64,000 nt of DNA. Origin: Methylobacterium oryzae. GTDB lineage: Bacteria; Pseudomonadota; Alphaproteobacteria; Rhizobiales; Beijerinckiaceae. The stretch is from assembly GCF_021398735.1 (NCBI RefSeq), contig NZ_CP090349.1, forward strand, positions 2,613,001 through 2,677,000, in the 5' to 3' direction. The notes below the pieces were generated by a model. The model searched no databases, was not told the origin of the DNA, and saw only the letters and a list, made by a program, of their open reading frames with translations. Positions 8,866 through 17,612 of the stretch are shown here, one piece after another. Within the stretch, counting starts at the first letter, position 1. Every line of letters begins with the position of its first letter. The position numbers were made by a program, and so were the translations under genes.

Positions 8866-9654
8866 ATGAGCGTCGTCGAACTCGGCCGGTTCATGGACGA
8901 CCTCGCGGACGCGTCCGGGAAGGCGATCCTGCCGTTCTTCCGCGCCCAGTTCGGCCTGGACGACAAGGCCCGCGGCGGGGCGCCGTTCGATCCGGTCACC
9001 GAGGCCGACCGGGCCGCCGAGGTCGTCCTCCGGGCGATGATCGGCCAGACCTTCCCGGGCCACGGCATCCTCGGCGAGGAATTCGGCGCGGAGCGCACCG
9101 ACGCCGAGTGCGTCTGGGTCCTCGACCCGATCGACGGCACCCGCGCCTTCATCGGCGGCCTGCCGACCTGGGGAACCCTGATCGGGCTGACCCGCAACGG
9201 CGTGCCGGTGCGAGGGATGATGCACCAGCCCTATCTCGCGGAGCGGTTCACCGGGGACGGGCGCAGCGCCAAGCTCCGCGCGCCGGCGGGCGAGCGGACC
9301 CTGCGCACCCGCCGCTGCGGTGACCTCGCCCAGGCGATCCTGGCGACCACGGATCCCCGGCTGTTCGCGGCCGGCGACGAGGCCGAGCGATTCCGGGCGC
9401 TGGAAGGCCAGGTGCGGATGTCCCGCTACGGCGCGGATTGTTACGCCTACTGCATGCTGGCGGCCGGCCAGATCGACCTCGTGGTCGAGGCCGGGCTGAA
9501 GCCCTACGACATCGTCGCGCTGATCCCGATCGTCGAGGGGGCGGGGGGGCGGGTCACCGCCTGGGACGGCGGCTCGGCCGCCGGCGGCGGCCGCGTGATC
9601 GCGGCCGGCGACCCGCGGCTGCACGAGGCCGCGCTCAAGGTTCTGAACCCGTGA
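8866..9654 (+). CDS. hisN: Histidinol-phosphatase, inositol-monophosphatase fold
   Basis: 262 residues of the Mg-dependent IMPase superfamily: DPVTEADRAAE, GEEFG, WVLDPIDGTRAFIGG (metal-binding Asp-Pro-Ile-Asp-Gly-Thr) and the C-terminal GADCYAYCMLAAGQIDLVVE with KPYDIVALIPIVEGAGG. The KPYD signature and the size favour the HisN type, which removes phosphate from histidinol-phosphate in histidine synthesis, over inositol-1-phosphatase or CysQ. The start ATG follows GGGACGGAACGG. No other his gene is nearby, as is usual for hisN in this class. Confidence 0.85.
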   Translation: MSVVELGRFMDDLADASGKAILPFFRAQFGLDDKARGGAPFDPVTEADRAAEVVLRAMIGQTFPGHGILGEEFGAERTDAECVWVLDPIDGTRAFIGGLPTWGTLIGLTRNGVPVRGMMHQPYLAERFTGDGRSAKLRAPAGERTLRTRRCGDLAQAILATTDPRLFAAGDEAERFRALEGQVRMSRYGADCYAYCMLAAGQIDLVVEAGLKPYDIVALIPIVEGAGGRVTAWDGGSAAGGGRVIAAGDPRLHEAALKVLNP

Positions 9655-9700
9655 CGCGCGTCCGCATCGAGCCCGTCCGCCGCCGCGAAGGCCCGACCGC

Positions 9701-10828
9701 GTGCTGCTGAACGCGCTGATCCTGATCACGACCCTGGTGCCGAGCGCCGAGGCCGGCGCGGACGCCCTCGCGCGCGCCCTTCCGCCCCCGGCGACCGTTT
9801 CCGCTCAGGCCGGCAGCCCACCCCCGCGCTTCGACCCCGCGACCCGCTCCGTGTCCAACTGGCACGCCCAGACCGGCGCGCAGCTGACGCCGCGGGCGCT
9901 GGCGATCACCGCCTCGCTGACCGACGATCCGCCCTACGTCGCCCGCTGCGTGCGGCTCAACAACGGCTGGTGCATCAAGTCCGCCCGCTGGTCCGGCGAG
10001 ATCGGCGCCGACGGGGAGGGCCACACCGCCTTCGCCACCCTCGACGACGGCGCCGACGCCGCCGCGAGCCTGCTGCGGCGCTACTACCGCGACTACGGCC
10101 GTCGCACGGCGCTGGCCATCGTGCGCCGCTGGGCGCCGGCCGAGTGCCGCGTCGGTGCCGCGCCCGCGCGGCCGGGCCGGCCGGCGGCGGCGCCGGTCGT
10201 CTCGGCGGCCCTCGCGCCCCGCGGGCTCGGGCGGACCCTGCGGGCGCGCTACCTCGCCGCGCACCGCCCCGGCGGCGCGCCGCGGGGCCGGGCGGCCCTG
10301 CGGGTTCAGCCCTGGTCGCCGCTCGCCCGGATGGCCGGCCGCCCGACCCGACGCCCGGCCGCCATCCCGCGGGTGGCGATGCTCCAGCCGGTTCCCGACA
10401 TCGCCGCGGGCATCTCCGCCTCCACCGGCCGCCCGGCCGGGAGCGTCGCCGACCCGTCGGCGCTGCTCGACCGGAAGCCAAGTCGCGTCCCGAGTGCCGA
10501 CCGGATGGTCGCAGAATCCGCGCTGCTGCCGGCGATCGCGGCCGGCCTGCCTGTCCTCGACCTACGCCTGCCGGCTCCGCTCTGCACCGGCGACGAGGTC
10601 CGGATCCAGGCCTACGCCAACCGCATCAGCGCCAGCGTCGGCCTGAAGCCCGGCGACGACCTCGACCTGTTCGGGCCGGACGGCGCGCCGCGCGCCAATC
10701 TGGCGCCCGTGATGCTGGCGATGTCGGCGGTGGAGCTCGGCACGCTGCGCGCCGGCCCGGACCTCGTCGCCGGGGCGATCGCCCGGCTGAAGCCGCCCAC
10801 GCCGGCCGCCAGCACCGCGCCGCCCTAG
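9701..10828 (+). CDS. Exported protein with a split P5-like domain
   Basis: 375 residues from a GTG start with a short hydrophobic leader (LLNALILITTLVPSAEAG). Residues about 80-150 (RLNNGWCIK, GHTAFATLDDGADAAASLL, GRRTALAIVRRWAPAEC) and about 295-330 (DEVRIQAYANRISASVGL, KPGDDLDL) together resemble proteins annotated as phage-PRD1 structural protein P5-like. In those, NNPGNI, the RWAPP turn and the YxxxVARRLGV helix are close together. Here an Ala/Pro/Arg-rich stretch of about 150 residues separates the two parts. The function is unknown. It lies just upstream of ycjX. Confidence 0.5.
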   Translation: MLLNALILITTLVPSAEAGADALARALPPPATVSAQAGSPPPRFDPATRSVSNWHAQTGAQLTPRALAITASLTDDPPYVARCVRLNNGWCIKSARWSGEIGADGEGHTAFATLDDGADAAASLLRRYYRDYGRRTALAIVRRWAPAECRVGAAPARPGRPAAAPVVSAALAPRGLGRTLRARYLAAHRPGGAPRGRAALRVQPWSPLARMAGRPTRRPAAIPRVAMLQPVPDIAAGISASTGRPAGSVADPSALLDRKPSRVPSADRMVAESALLPAIAAGLPVLDLRLPAPLCTGDEVRIQAYANRISASVGLKPGDDLDLFGPDGAPRANLAPVMLAMSAVELGTLRAGPDLVAGAIARLKPPTPAASTAPP

Positions 10829-10915
10829 GGGCGGCTTCCCGGGCGGCAAGCCTTGCGGTTCCGGCCCGCCCGCGCCACCTCTGCCCGGCCCGTTCCCCTC
10901 ACCACGAGCCCGCCC

Positions 10916-12361
10916 GTGCCCCTGATCGACCTTGCCGCGCGCGCCGGCTCGGCCGTCAAAGCCTTCGCCGAAGCCTCGCACGACCTGCTGGTCCAGCCGA
11001 CCCTGCGGCTGGGCGTGACCGGGCTCGCGCGCTCGGGCAAGACCGTGTTCACCACGGCGCTGATCCACCACCTCGTGGAGACCCACGCGCTGCCGGCCTT
11101 CGCGCCCGCCCAGGAGGGTCGCCTGCGCCGCGCCAAGCTGGTGCCCCAGCCCGACGACGACGTGCCGCGCTTCCCCTTCGAGGAGCATTTCGCGACGCTC
11201 ACCGAGGCGCGGCGCTGGCCGCGCTCCACCGACCGGATCAGCCAGTTCCGCCTGGAGATCGCCTACGAGCGTGCCGCCGGCTGGCGCTCCGGCCCCGCGA
11301 CCCTGATGCTCGACGTGGTCGACTACCCGGGCGAATGGCTCCTCGACCTCGCGCTGATCGAGACCAGCTACACGGCGTGGTCCCGGGCCACGATCGGCGG
11401 CACCCGCCGGCCCGGCCGCGCCGCCGTGGCGGCGCCCTGGCTGGAGGCGCTCAAGGGCTTCGACCCGAACGGCCCCCTCGACGAGGTCGCGGCCGAGCGG
11501 GCGAGCGACGCCTTCAAGACCTACCTCGCGGGCCTGCGCGCCGGCCCCGAAGCCGTGGCGACGACGCCCCCGGGCCGGTTCCTGATGCCGGGCGACCTCG
11601 CGGGTTCCCCGGCGCTCACCTTCGCGCCCCTCGACCGGCTCACCGAGACGATCGCCCCCGACAGCCTCGCCGGGCTGATGGAGCGGCGCTTCGAGGCCTA
11701 CAAGGCCAAGGTCGTGACGCCGTTCTTCCGCGACCATTTCCAGCGGGTCGACCGGCAGATCGTGCTGGTGGACGTCCTGTCGGCGGTCGATGCCGGGCCG
11801 ACCGCCCTGGCGGAGCTGGAGGAGGCGCTGGACGCGGTGCTGCTCAGCCTCAACATCGGCCGCAACACGGTGCTGTCGCGGCTGTTCGCGCCACGGGCCG
11901 ACCGCGTGCTGTTCGCCGCCACCAAGGCCGACCATCTCCACCAGACGAGCCACGACCGGCTCGACGCGCTGCTGCGGCTGCTCGTGTCGCGGGCCATGCG
12001 GCGGACCGAGGCCGCGGGCGCCCGGGTCGGTACGGTGGCGCTCGCCTCGGTGCGCGCCACCCGCGAGACCACCGTCCACGACGGGTCGGAGACGCTGCGG
12101 GCGGTGGCCGGCACGCCGGAAGCCGGCGAGGTGGTTGGCGACGAGGTCTTCGACGGCAACAGCGAGGCCGCGATCTTCCCGGGCGAGCTGCCGGCCCGCG
12201 CCGAGGCGGTGCTGGAGGGGGCGGTCGAGCCGGGCTCGCTGCGCTTCCCGCGCTTCCGGCCGCCGCTGGTGCGCCCGGACGGGCTCGGCCGCGCGGGGCA
12301 CCTGCCGCAGATCCGGCTCGACCGGGCGATGCAGTTCCTGATCGGCGACCGGCTGGCGTGA
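10916..12361 (+). CDS. ycjX: YcjX-family P-loop protein
   Basis: About 481 residues. The family marks are GVTGLARSGKTVFTTALIHHL (Walker A), the DVVDYPGEWLLDLALI segment, RFLMPGDLAGSPALTF, and FAATKADHLHQTSHDRL with a TKAD-like base-specificity motif. YcjX proteins are Ras-like GTP/ATP-binding proteins that nearly always occur with YcjF and are tied to envelope stress in E. coli; the exact task is unknown. The GTG at 10916 (PLIDLAARAG follows) is preferred to a TTG 63 bases upstream, which would add an unlikely Arg-rich leader. Confidence 0.88.
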   Translation: MPLIDLAARAGSAVKAFAEASHDLLVQPTLRLGVTGLARSGKTVFTTALIHHLVETHALPAFAPAQEGRLRRAKLVPQPDDDVPRFPFEEHFATLTEARRWPRSTDRISQFRLEIAYERAAGWRSGPATLMLDVVDYPGEWLLDLALIETSYTAWSRATIGGTRRPGRAAVAAPWLEALKGFDPNGPLDEVAAERASDAFKTYLAGLRAGPEAVATTPPGRFLMPGDLAGSPALTFAPLDRLTETIAPDSLAGLMERRFEAYKAKVVTPFFRDHFQRVDRQIVLVDVLSAVDAGPTALAELEEALDAVLLSLNIGRNTVLSRLFAPRADRVLFAATKADHLHQTSHDRLDALLRLLVSRAMRRTEAAGARVGTVALASVRATRETTVHDGSETLRAVAGTPEAGEVVGDEVFDGNSEAAIFPGELPARAEAVLEGAVEPGSLRFPRFRPPLVRPDGLGRAGHLPQIRLDRAMQFLIGDRLA

Positions 12362-12389
12362 CGATGTGTGCGATGCGGAGCCCGCGACC

Positions 12390-13418
12390 ATGACCTCCGG
12401 CCAGAAACCCCGCGCCTTCCGGATCAGCCCCGAACCGGTCGGCGAGCCGAGCGTGACCACGACGCCGCTCGGACCGCGGCCGCCGCAGGCCCGGATCGTC
12501 GAGGAACCCTTCGAGATCCTCGACGCCGCCGACGGCGTCGCCGTGCCGGTGGCGCCGCGCTCGCGCTCGCCCTGGGGTGCCCTGTTCTTCTCGGCGGTGG
12601 GCGGCCTCGTCTCCCTGGGCGTCGGCCTGTCGGTCGAGCGGATGATCAGCGACCTGTTCCAGGCCGCCCCCTGGCTCGGCTGGGTCGCGCTCGCGCTGCT
12701 GGGCCTCGCCGCGCTGGCGCTGCTGGCGATCGTGGTGCGGGAACTCGCCGGCCTGCGGCGCGAGCGCAAGATCGAGCGGCTGCGCCAGTCGGCGCTGGAC
12801 GCCCTCGCCACCCGCGACCACACCGGCGCGCAGGCGGTGGTGCAGGCGCTCTCGACCTTCTACGCGGACCGCGACGCCCTGTCGGCGGGCCGCGCCCGGA
12901 TCGACGCCGCCGCCGACGCGATCCTCGACGTCGACGACCGGATCGGACTGGCCGAGCACGAACTGCTCGCCGGCCTCGACCGGCAGGCGCGCAACGCCAT
13001 CGCGACGACGGCCAAGCAGGTCTCGGCGGTGACGGCGCTGAGCCCGCGGGCGATCGTCGACGTGGCCTTCGTGGTGTTCGCGGCGGTGCGTCTGCTGCGC
13101 CGGATCGCCGCGATCTACGGCGGCCGGCCGGGCTTCCTGGGCTTCCTGCGACTGGGGCGCGCGGCGCTCGCGCATCTCACGGTCACCGGCGGCATGGCGG
13201 TGGGCGAGAGCGTGATGCAGCAGGTTCTGGGGCTCGGGATCGCCGCCCGGGTCTCCGCCAAGCTGGGGGAGGGCGTGCTCAACGGGCTGATGACCGCCCG
13301 GTTCGGGCTCGCGGCGCTCAACGTCTGCCGGCCGCTGCCGTTCGTGCGGGAGGCCCCGCCGCGGCTCGCCGACGTTGCCGGCGAGCTGCTGCGCTCGGCC
13401 GGGGCCGAGCCGAAATAG
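12390..13418 (+). CDS. ycjF: YcjF-family (TIGR01620/DUF697) inner-membrane protein
   Basis: 342 residues. After a soluble N-terminal 70 residues come two membrane spans (WGALFFSAVGGLVSLGVGL; LGWVALALLGLAALALLAIV). The DUF697 part includes TALSPRAIVDVAFVVFAAVRLLRRIA, GFLGFLRLGRAALAHLTVTGG and GEGVLNGLMTARFGLAALNVCRPLPF. It stands 28 bases after ycjX, the standard pair. ATG 12390 has GCGGAG upstream; GTG 12366 in the same frame is a weaker alternative. Confidence 0.88.
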   Translation: MTSGQKPRAFRISPEPVGEPSVTTTPLGPRPPQARIVEEPFEILDAADGVAVPVAPRSRSPWGALFFSAVGGLVSLGVGLSVERMISDLFQAAPWLGWVALALLGLAALALLAIVVRELAGLRRERKIERLRQSALDALATRDHTGAQAVVQALSTFYADRDALSAGRARIDAAADAILDVDDRIGLAEHELLAGLDRQARNAIATTAKQVSAVTALSPRAIVDVAFVVFAAVRLLRRIAAIYGGRPGFLGFLRLGRAALAHLTVTGGMAVGESVMQQVLGLGIAARVSAKLGEGVLNGLMTARFGLAALNVCRPLPFVREAPPRLADVAGELLRSAGAEPK

Positions 13419-13426
13419 GGGCGGGA

Positions 13427-13654
13427 CTACTTGGCGCCCGCGGCGGCGCGGCGGTTGGCGATGCGCGAGAACATGTTGCCGGTGTAGTCGGCGGTCTTCG
13501 GCTTCTCGGGCTCGCCGAGCTTGGCCTCGAAGGCCTCGATCCGCTTGAGCAGCGTCACGTCGTTGAACAGCGAGCTGTTGAAGTTGCTCTGGGCCCGGGG
13601 GCCGAGGGCGGTCTGCACCGCTTCGAGTCGTTCGAGAAGCTCTTTGCGCGTCAC
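13427..13654 (-). CDS. Small conserved-looking protein, unknown function
   Basis: 75 residues from a GTG start with GGAG seven bases upstream. It reads as one amphipathic helix-rich protein (MTRKELLERLEAVQTAL; DVTLLKRIEAFEAKLGEPEKP) with a Lys/Ala-rich end. It is convergent with ycjF, whose stop is 8 bases away. No signal peptide, no Cys. I recognise no family. Confidence 0.6.
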   Translation of the reverse strand: MTRKELLERLEAVQTALGPRAQSNFNSSLFNDVTLLKRIEAFEAKLGEPEKPKTADYTGNMFSRIANRRAAAGAK

Positions 13655-13808
13655 GGTGCTCTCCAGGGGCGGCTTCGGGACGAAGGACCGCCCGTGCCGC
13701 CACTGAAGAGGGCGGTGGTAAACAGCGCGTTAATACGACCCGTGCCGGTCCCATCCCGCCGAGCCCCGGGGACGCCGATCGTCCTCGCGCGCCGCAGGGC
13801 TCGCAGGC

Positions 13809-14360
13809 TCAGAGCCCCTTCAGGAACCCGGCGAGCCGCATCAGTCCCTCGGGCCAGGGGCCGTGCCCGCTCGCCACGTTGAGGTGGCCGGATTCGCCCG
13901 CGTCGACCGTGAGCGCCCCCCAGGCATGGGCGAAGTCGTCCGCCCGCTCGTAGCGGCAGTACGGGTCGGTACGGCTGGCGACCAGCAGGGCCGGGAAGGG
14001 CAGGGGATCGCGCGGCACCGGCGCGAAGGCCCGGACCGCGTCGGGCAGGCCCGGCGCCTCCTCGACGTCCGGGAGCGCCACCAGGAGGGCGCCGCGCACC
14101 ACCCCCGCGGGGAAGCGCGGCACCGCCTCGACGCACGCCACCACGCCGAGGCTGTGGGCGATCAGGATGACCGGCCGCGTCGCCGCCGCGACCGCCTCGG
14201 CGATGCGGCCGCACCACGCCTCCGGGGTCGGTTCGTGCCACTGGTCCTGCTCGACCACGCGCGCGGTAGCGAGGCGGCCCGCCCAGCGGGCCTGCCAATG
14301 GTCCTCCTCGGAGCCCCCGAGCCCCGGGACGATGAGGATGTCGCAGTCGGCGGTCTTCAT
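13809..14360 (-). CDS. RBBP9/YdeN-family serine alpha/beta hydrolase
   Basis: 183 residues, typical of this compact family. The N-terminal DILIVPGLGGSEEDHWQARW is the RBBP9/YdeN signature. The nucleophile elbow is IAHSLGVV with catalytic Ser; the acid is the Asp in LVASRTDPYCRYERAD and the His is in GESGHLNVASGHGPWPEG. It is cytoplasmic, with no signal. The physiological ester or amide substrate is unknown. It stands 46 bases downstream of the uvsE stop on the same strand, so co-transcription is possible. Confidence 0.88.
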   Translation of the reverse strand: MKTADCDILIVPGLGGSEEDHWQARWAGRLATARVVEQDQWHEPTPEAWCGRIAEAVAAATRPVILIAHSLGVVACVEAVPRFPAGVVRGALLVALPDVEEAPGLPDAVRAFAPVPRDPLPFPALLVASRTDPYCRYERADDFAHAWGALTVDAGESGHLNVASGHGPWPEGLMRLAGFLKGL

Positions 14361-14406
14361 ACCGGGATGCCTAGTGCGGACCGACGGACGCGTCGAGACC
14401 GTCCCG

Positions 14407-15480
14407 TCATTCGGCCGCGATCGGCGCCGCTCCCTCGAGGGCCAGGATGTGTCGGGCGATCTGCACGGAGGCGCGGTTCTTCGCCTTGGCCTCGATCTCG
14501 AAATCCGCCCAGGCGAGGTGCCGGGCGACGAGGTCGTTCACCGCCCGGTTCCACATCATGTCGGAATGGGCCGCGAGGTCCCGGACCGCGTGGCCGGCCG
14601 CGCGCAGGGCCGGGAAGTCGGGCAGGGCGTCCGGATCGCAGGCGGCGGAGACCGCCTCGCGCGACACGCTGATATGGGCCACGGGCCGGACGCCGCGCCA
14701 GGATTCCTGCACCCGGGCGATCCGGGCATCGTCCGGCTCGAGATACTCCCCGCCGCTCTCGACCCAGTGGTGGTGCAGGTCGAGCACCACGGGCACGAGG
14801 TCGGCGAGCCGCAGCACCGCGTCGAGGCCGAACACGTTCTCGTCGTTCTCGACCGTCACCAGGTCGCGCGCCACCCGGCTCGCCCGGGGCAGGGTCTCGC
14901 GGAAGCCCTCGACCCCCGGGTCGCCCGCGCCGACATGGATGTTGATATGGGCGCCGTGCGGATGCCAGCCGCCGCCGTAGCCCATCCGGTCGAAGATCTC
15001 GGCGTGGTAGTCGAGCTCGGACAGGCCGTTGGCGATCGCCGCCGGGTTGCGGCTCGCCAGCAGGCAGAACGGTCCCGGGTGGAAGCTCAGGCGCACCCCG
15101 AGCCGGCGGGCCAGCGCGCCGGCCTCGGCGAGGCCGCGCTCGACCAGCGCCGCCATCTCGGGCTCGGCGTAGAGCGGCTGCGCGATCGGGTGGGTGTAGC
15201 CCGGAAGGACGTTGCTCGCCATGCGCAGGAGACGCTCCAGCGGCGGCCGGGCCCCGACCCAGGCGATCTGGCGGGCGAGGGCGTCGAGGTTGTGGGCGAC
15301 GAGCCCGGTGAGCTTCACCCGCCGGGCGGCCGGCTCCAGCTTCGTGAGATGGGCCATGGTCACGCTGGTGAGGTTCATGTGCAGCGTGGCCTCCCGCTCC
15401 GCCTTGAGGGTGGCATGGGTGCCGGGCGGCTCGTCCAGGACGAACTTGCAGCAGAATCCGAGACGGGGCTGATCGCGCAT
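14407..15480 (-). CDS. uvsE: UV damage endonuclease (UVDE)
   Basis: Nicks DNA 5' of UV photoproducts and some abasic sites, an alternative to UvrABC. About 357 residues forming the TIM barrel: RLGFCCKFVL at the N-terminus, RLSFHPGPFCLL, LVTVENDENVFGLDAVL, and PVVLDLHHHWVE with the metal-binding His/Asp residues. The start ATG 15480 gives the canonical RLGFCCK; the frame extends upstream but through non-homologous Arg-rich sequence. Divergent from the YihY gene. Confidence 0.88.
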   Translation of the reverse strand: MRDQPRLGFCCKFVLDEPPGTHATLKAEREATLHMNLTSVTMAHLTKLEPAARRVKLTGLVAHNLDALARQIAWVGARPPLERLLRMASNVLPGYTHPIAQPLYAEPEMAALVERGLAEAGALARRLGVRLSFHPGPFCLLASRNPAAIANGLSELDYHAEIFDRMGYGGGWHPHGAHINIHVGAGDPGVEGFRETLPRASRVARDLVTVENDENVFGLDAVLRLADLVPVVLDLHHHWVESGGEYLEPDDARIARVQESWRGVRPVAHISVSREAVSAACDPDALPDFPALRAAGHAVRDLAAHSDMMWNRAVNDLVARHLAWADFEIEAKAKNRASVQIARHILALEGAAPIAAE

Positions 15481-15593
15481 AACGAGCACAACGCGCGGAG
15501 GGCCGCGGCGTCCCCGCGCGACGCGCGGAACGGCCGCGGCACGACGACGTTGGGAGTCCCGAGCGCGGCAGTTCCGCGCACTGGCCCCGATCC

Positions 15594-16784
15594 ATGCCCC
15601 CGTCACCGTCGCGTTCGACCGGCCCCTCGGAGGGCGGCTCGATCCTCTGGATCCTGATGCTCGGTTCGGCACTGGTCGCCCTCGCGGCGGCGCCGGCGCG
15701 GCGCCGCGTGCCGGCGGCTCTCCCCGCCGACGCGCCGCCGCTCGACCGCGATCCGTCCTGCGACGATCGGGGCCTGCGGAAGGGCGTCGCCGCGGGGGCG
15801 CGCTCGATCTCGGGGCGCGCCGCGCAGCTCACCGCCGCGACCCAGCCGGAGCGCGGCCGCGCCGCCGACAGCCCCGTCGAGATGACGCGGTCCGGCTGGA
15901 AGGACATCGTCGTCCGGGTCTACCTGGAGTTCAACAAGGACCGGGTCCTGGCGGTCGCCGCCGGGGTGACCTTCTACACGCTGCTGTCGCTGTTCCCCGC
16001 CATCGCCGCGCTGGTCTCCTGCTACGGCCTCTTCGCCGACGTGACCGTCATCAACGATCACCTCGCCCAGCTGCACGCGGTCCTGCCGTCCGGCGCGGTC
16101 GAGCTCATCGGCGACCAGGTCAAGCGCATCGCCGCCAAGGGCAGCGGCTCCCTCAGCATCACGTTCTTCTCCAGCCTGCTCCTGTCGATCTGGAGCGCCA
16201 ACGCGGCCATGAAGGCGATGTTCGACGCGCTGAACGTCGTCTACGAGGAGGAGGAGAAGCGGAACTTCTTCTGGCTCAACCTCCGCTCGCTCACTTTCAC
16301 GGTCGGCGCCCTGCTGTTCATCATCGTCGCGCTCAACGTGATCGTCGTCGTGCCGGTGATGCTGAACTTCCTGGGCCTCGGCTCGACCGCGTGGCTGCTC
16401 GCGGCCCTGCGCTGGCCGGCGATCCTGATCGTCCTGCTCGGCGGCCTGTCGGTGCTCTACCGGTTCGGGCCGAGCCGGGAGCACGCCCGCTGGCGCTGGG
16501 TCGGGTTCGGCAGCGTCGTCGCGGGCCTGCTCTGGCTCGCCGCCTCGCTCCTGTTCTCCTGGTACGTCGCCAATTTCGGCACCTACAACGAGACCTACGG
16601 GTCGCTCGGCGCCGTGATCGGCTTCATGACGTGGATCTGGATCTCCTCGACGATCGTGCTGCTCGGAGGCGAGATCAACGCGGAGCTGGAGCACCAGACC
16701 GCCCGCGACACCACCACGGGCGCGCCGCTGCCGATGGGCGCGCGCCGGGCGCGGATGGCCGACACCGTCGGCGCCGCCGCCTGA
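15594..16784 (+). CDS. YihY/BrkB-family inner-membrane protein
   Basis: 396 residues. After about 100 N-terminal residues (one hydrophobic helix ILWILMLGSALVALAAA and a polar stretch) comes the YihY core: DRVLAVAAGVTFYTLLSLFPAIAALVS, SIWSANAAMKAMFDALNVVYEEEEKRNFF, several spans, and the closing YNETYGSLGAVIGFMTWIWISSTIVLLGGEINAE. Older databases call this family ribonuclease BN, which is wrong; its role is unknown, perhaps transport. The N-terminal extension is unusual, and a shorter start near the core cannot be excluded. Confidence 0.85.
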   Translation: MPPSPSRSTGPSEGGSILWILMLGSALVALAAAPARRRVPAALPADAPPLDRDPSCDDRGLRKGVAAGARSISGRAAQLTAATQPERGRAADSPVEMTRSGWKDIVVRVYLEFNKDRVLAVAAGVTFYTLLSLFPAIAALVSCYGLFADVTVINDHLAQLHAVLPSGAVELIGDQVKRIAAKGSGSLSITFFSSLLLSIWSANAAMKAMFDALNVVYEEEEKRNFFWLNLRSLTFTVGALLFIIVALNVIVVVPVMLNFLGLGSTAWLLAALRWPAILIVLLGGLSVLYRFGPSREHARWRWVGFGSVVAGLLWLAASLLFSWYVANFGTYNETYGSLGAVIGFMTWIWISSTIVLLGGEINAELEHQTARDTTTGAPLPMGARRARMADTVGAAA

Positions 16785-16883
16785 ACGCCGCGTCTCCGAT
16801 CCCGGAGACGCCCTGCGGCATCCTCCGGGACTGCCGGATAGGGCGCGCGATCCCTATATAGCGTGGCGAGAAGGGAGATCGCC

Positions 16884-17294
16884 ATGGCCGACACGCCGAC
16901 CACTAGCCCGGAGACCCGCAGCGACGCCGAGTGGCGCTCGGCGCTGACACCGGAGCAGTACCGGGTCCTGCGCGAGCACGGCACGGAGCGGGCCGGCACG
17001 AGCTGTCTGCTCGCCGAGAAGCGGGCCGGGACCTTCACCTGCGCCGGCTGCGGTCAGCCGCTGTTCGAGCAGGGCACCAAGTTCGAGTCCGGAACGGGCT
17101 GGCCGAGCTTCTTCGAGCCCCTCGACGGCGCCGTCGAGACCACGGTGGACCGCAGCCACTGGATGGTCCGCACCGAAGTGCACTGCGCCCGCTGCAAGGG
17201 CCATCTGGGCCACGTCTTCGACGACGGCCCGGCGCCGACCGGGCTGCGCTACTGCATGAACGGCGCGGCGATGAATTTCGAGCCGGCTGAATGA
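16884..17294 (+). CDS. msrB: Peptide-methionine (R)-S-oxide reductase MsrB
   Basis: Reduces methionine-R-sulfoxide in proteins, a repair step after oxidative damage. 136 residues with two zinc CxxC pairs (CAGC, CARC), [29 protein letters not shown] and the catalytic Cys in RYCMNGAAM. No leader, so the cytoplasmic form. ATG 16884 is chosen because AAGGGAG lies 6 bases upstream; the in-frame GTG at 16863 has no such site. Confidence 0.94.
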   Translation: MADTPTTSPETRSDAEWRSALTPEQYRVLREHGTERAGTSCLLAEKRAGTFTCAGCGQPLFEQGTKFESGTGWPSFFEPLDGAVETTVDRSHWMVRTEVHCARCKGHLGHVFDDGPAPTGLRYCMNGAAMNFEPAE

Positions 17295-17612
17295 ATCGCG
17301 GGGGCCGCTAACCTGGGTTCGGAAACGCGGCGCGAAAGCCGGGATATCGGGGACAGGGACCGCCGGGGCCGGATCCTCGGCCGGATCCGGTCTTGATTTC
17401 GTCGCGTTTTTGCTTAGCGCTCTATAGTCTCAGGATGTCGCTGTCCGGTGATTGGCGACGGAAGTGGTCAGGCTCTGGCGAATACGGCGTGGCAGTCAGC
17501 TTATACGCCGTGCGGGCCGGCTCCACGTGTCCTCTTCCGTGCAGCCCGGCGGCGCTGAGGGCTGTCCGCCGGATCGGCGCGCCGCCGACCAAGCGGGAGG
17601 GGTTTTGAGTTC
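17295..17612. other. Intergenic stretch without a gene
   Basis: 318 bases between msrB and the CYTH-fold gene. It holds a GC-rich inverted repeat around 17370-17392 (CCGGATCC and GGATCCGG arms) followed by TCTTGATTT, possibly the msrB terminator, and an A/T-richer stretch near 17400-17435 that could hold the next promoter. I see no coding sequence. Confidence 0.5.

Noticed and set aside
7180..9729. 849-codon open frame on the minus strand opposite the permease and hisN genes
   Set aside because: Arg/Gly/Asp-rich translation without any family motif; it is the mirror of well-supported genes in GC-rich DNA. The same holds for long frames opposite ycjX/ycjF (10562-12823, 11850-13754), metH (27414-29138) and the TPP/dehydrogenase genes (34175-36640, 36406-38457).
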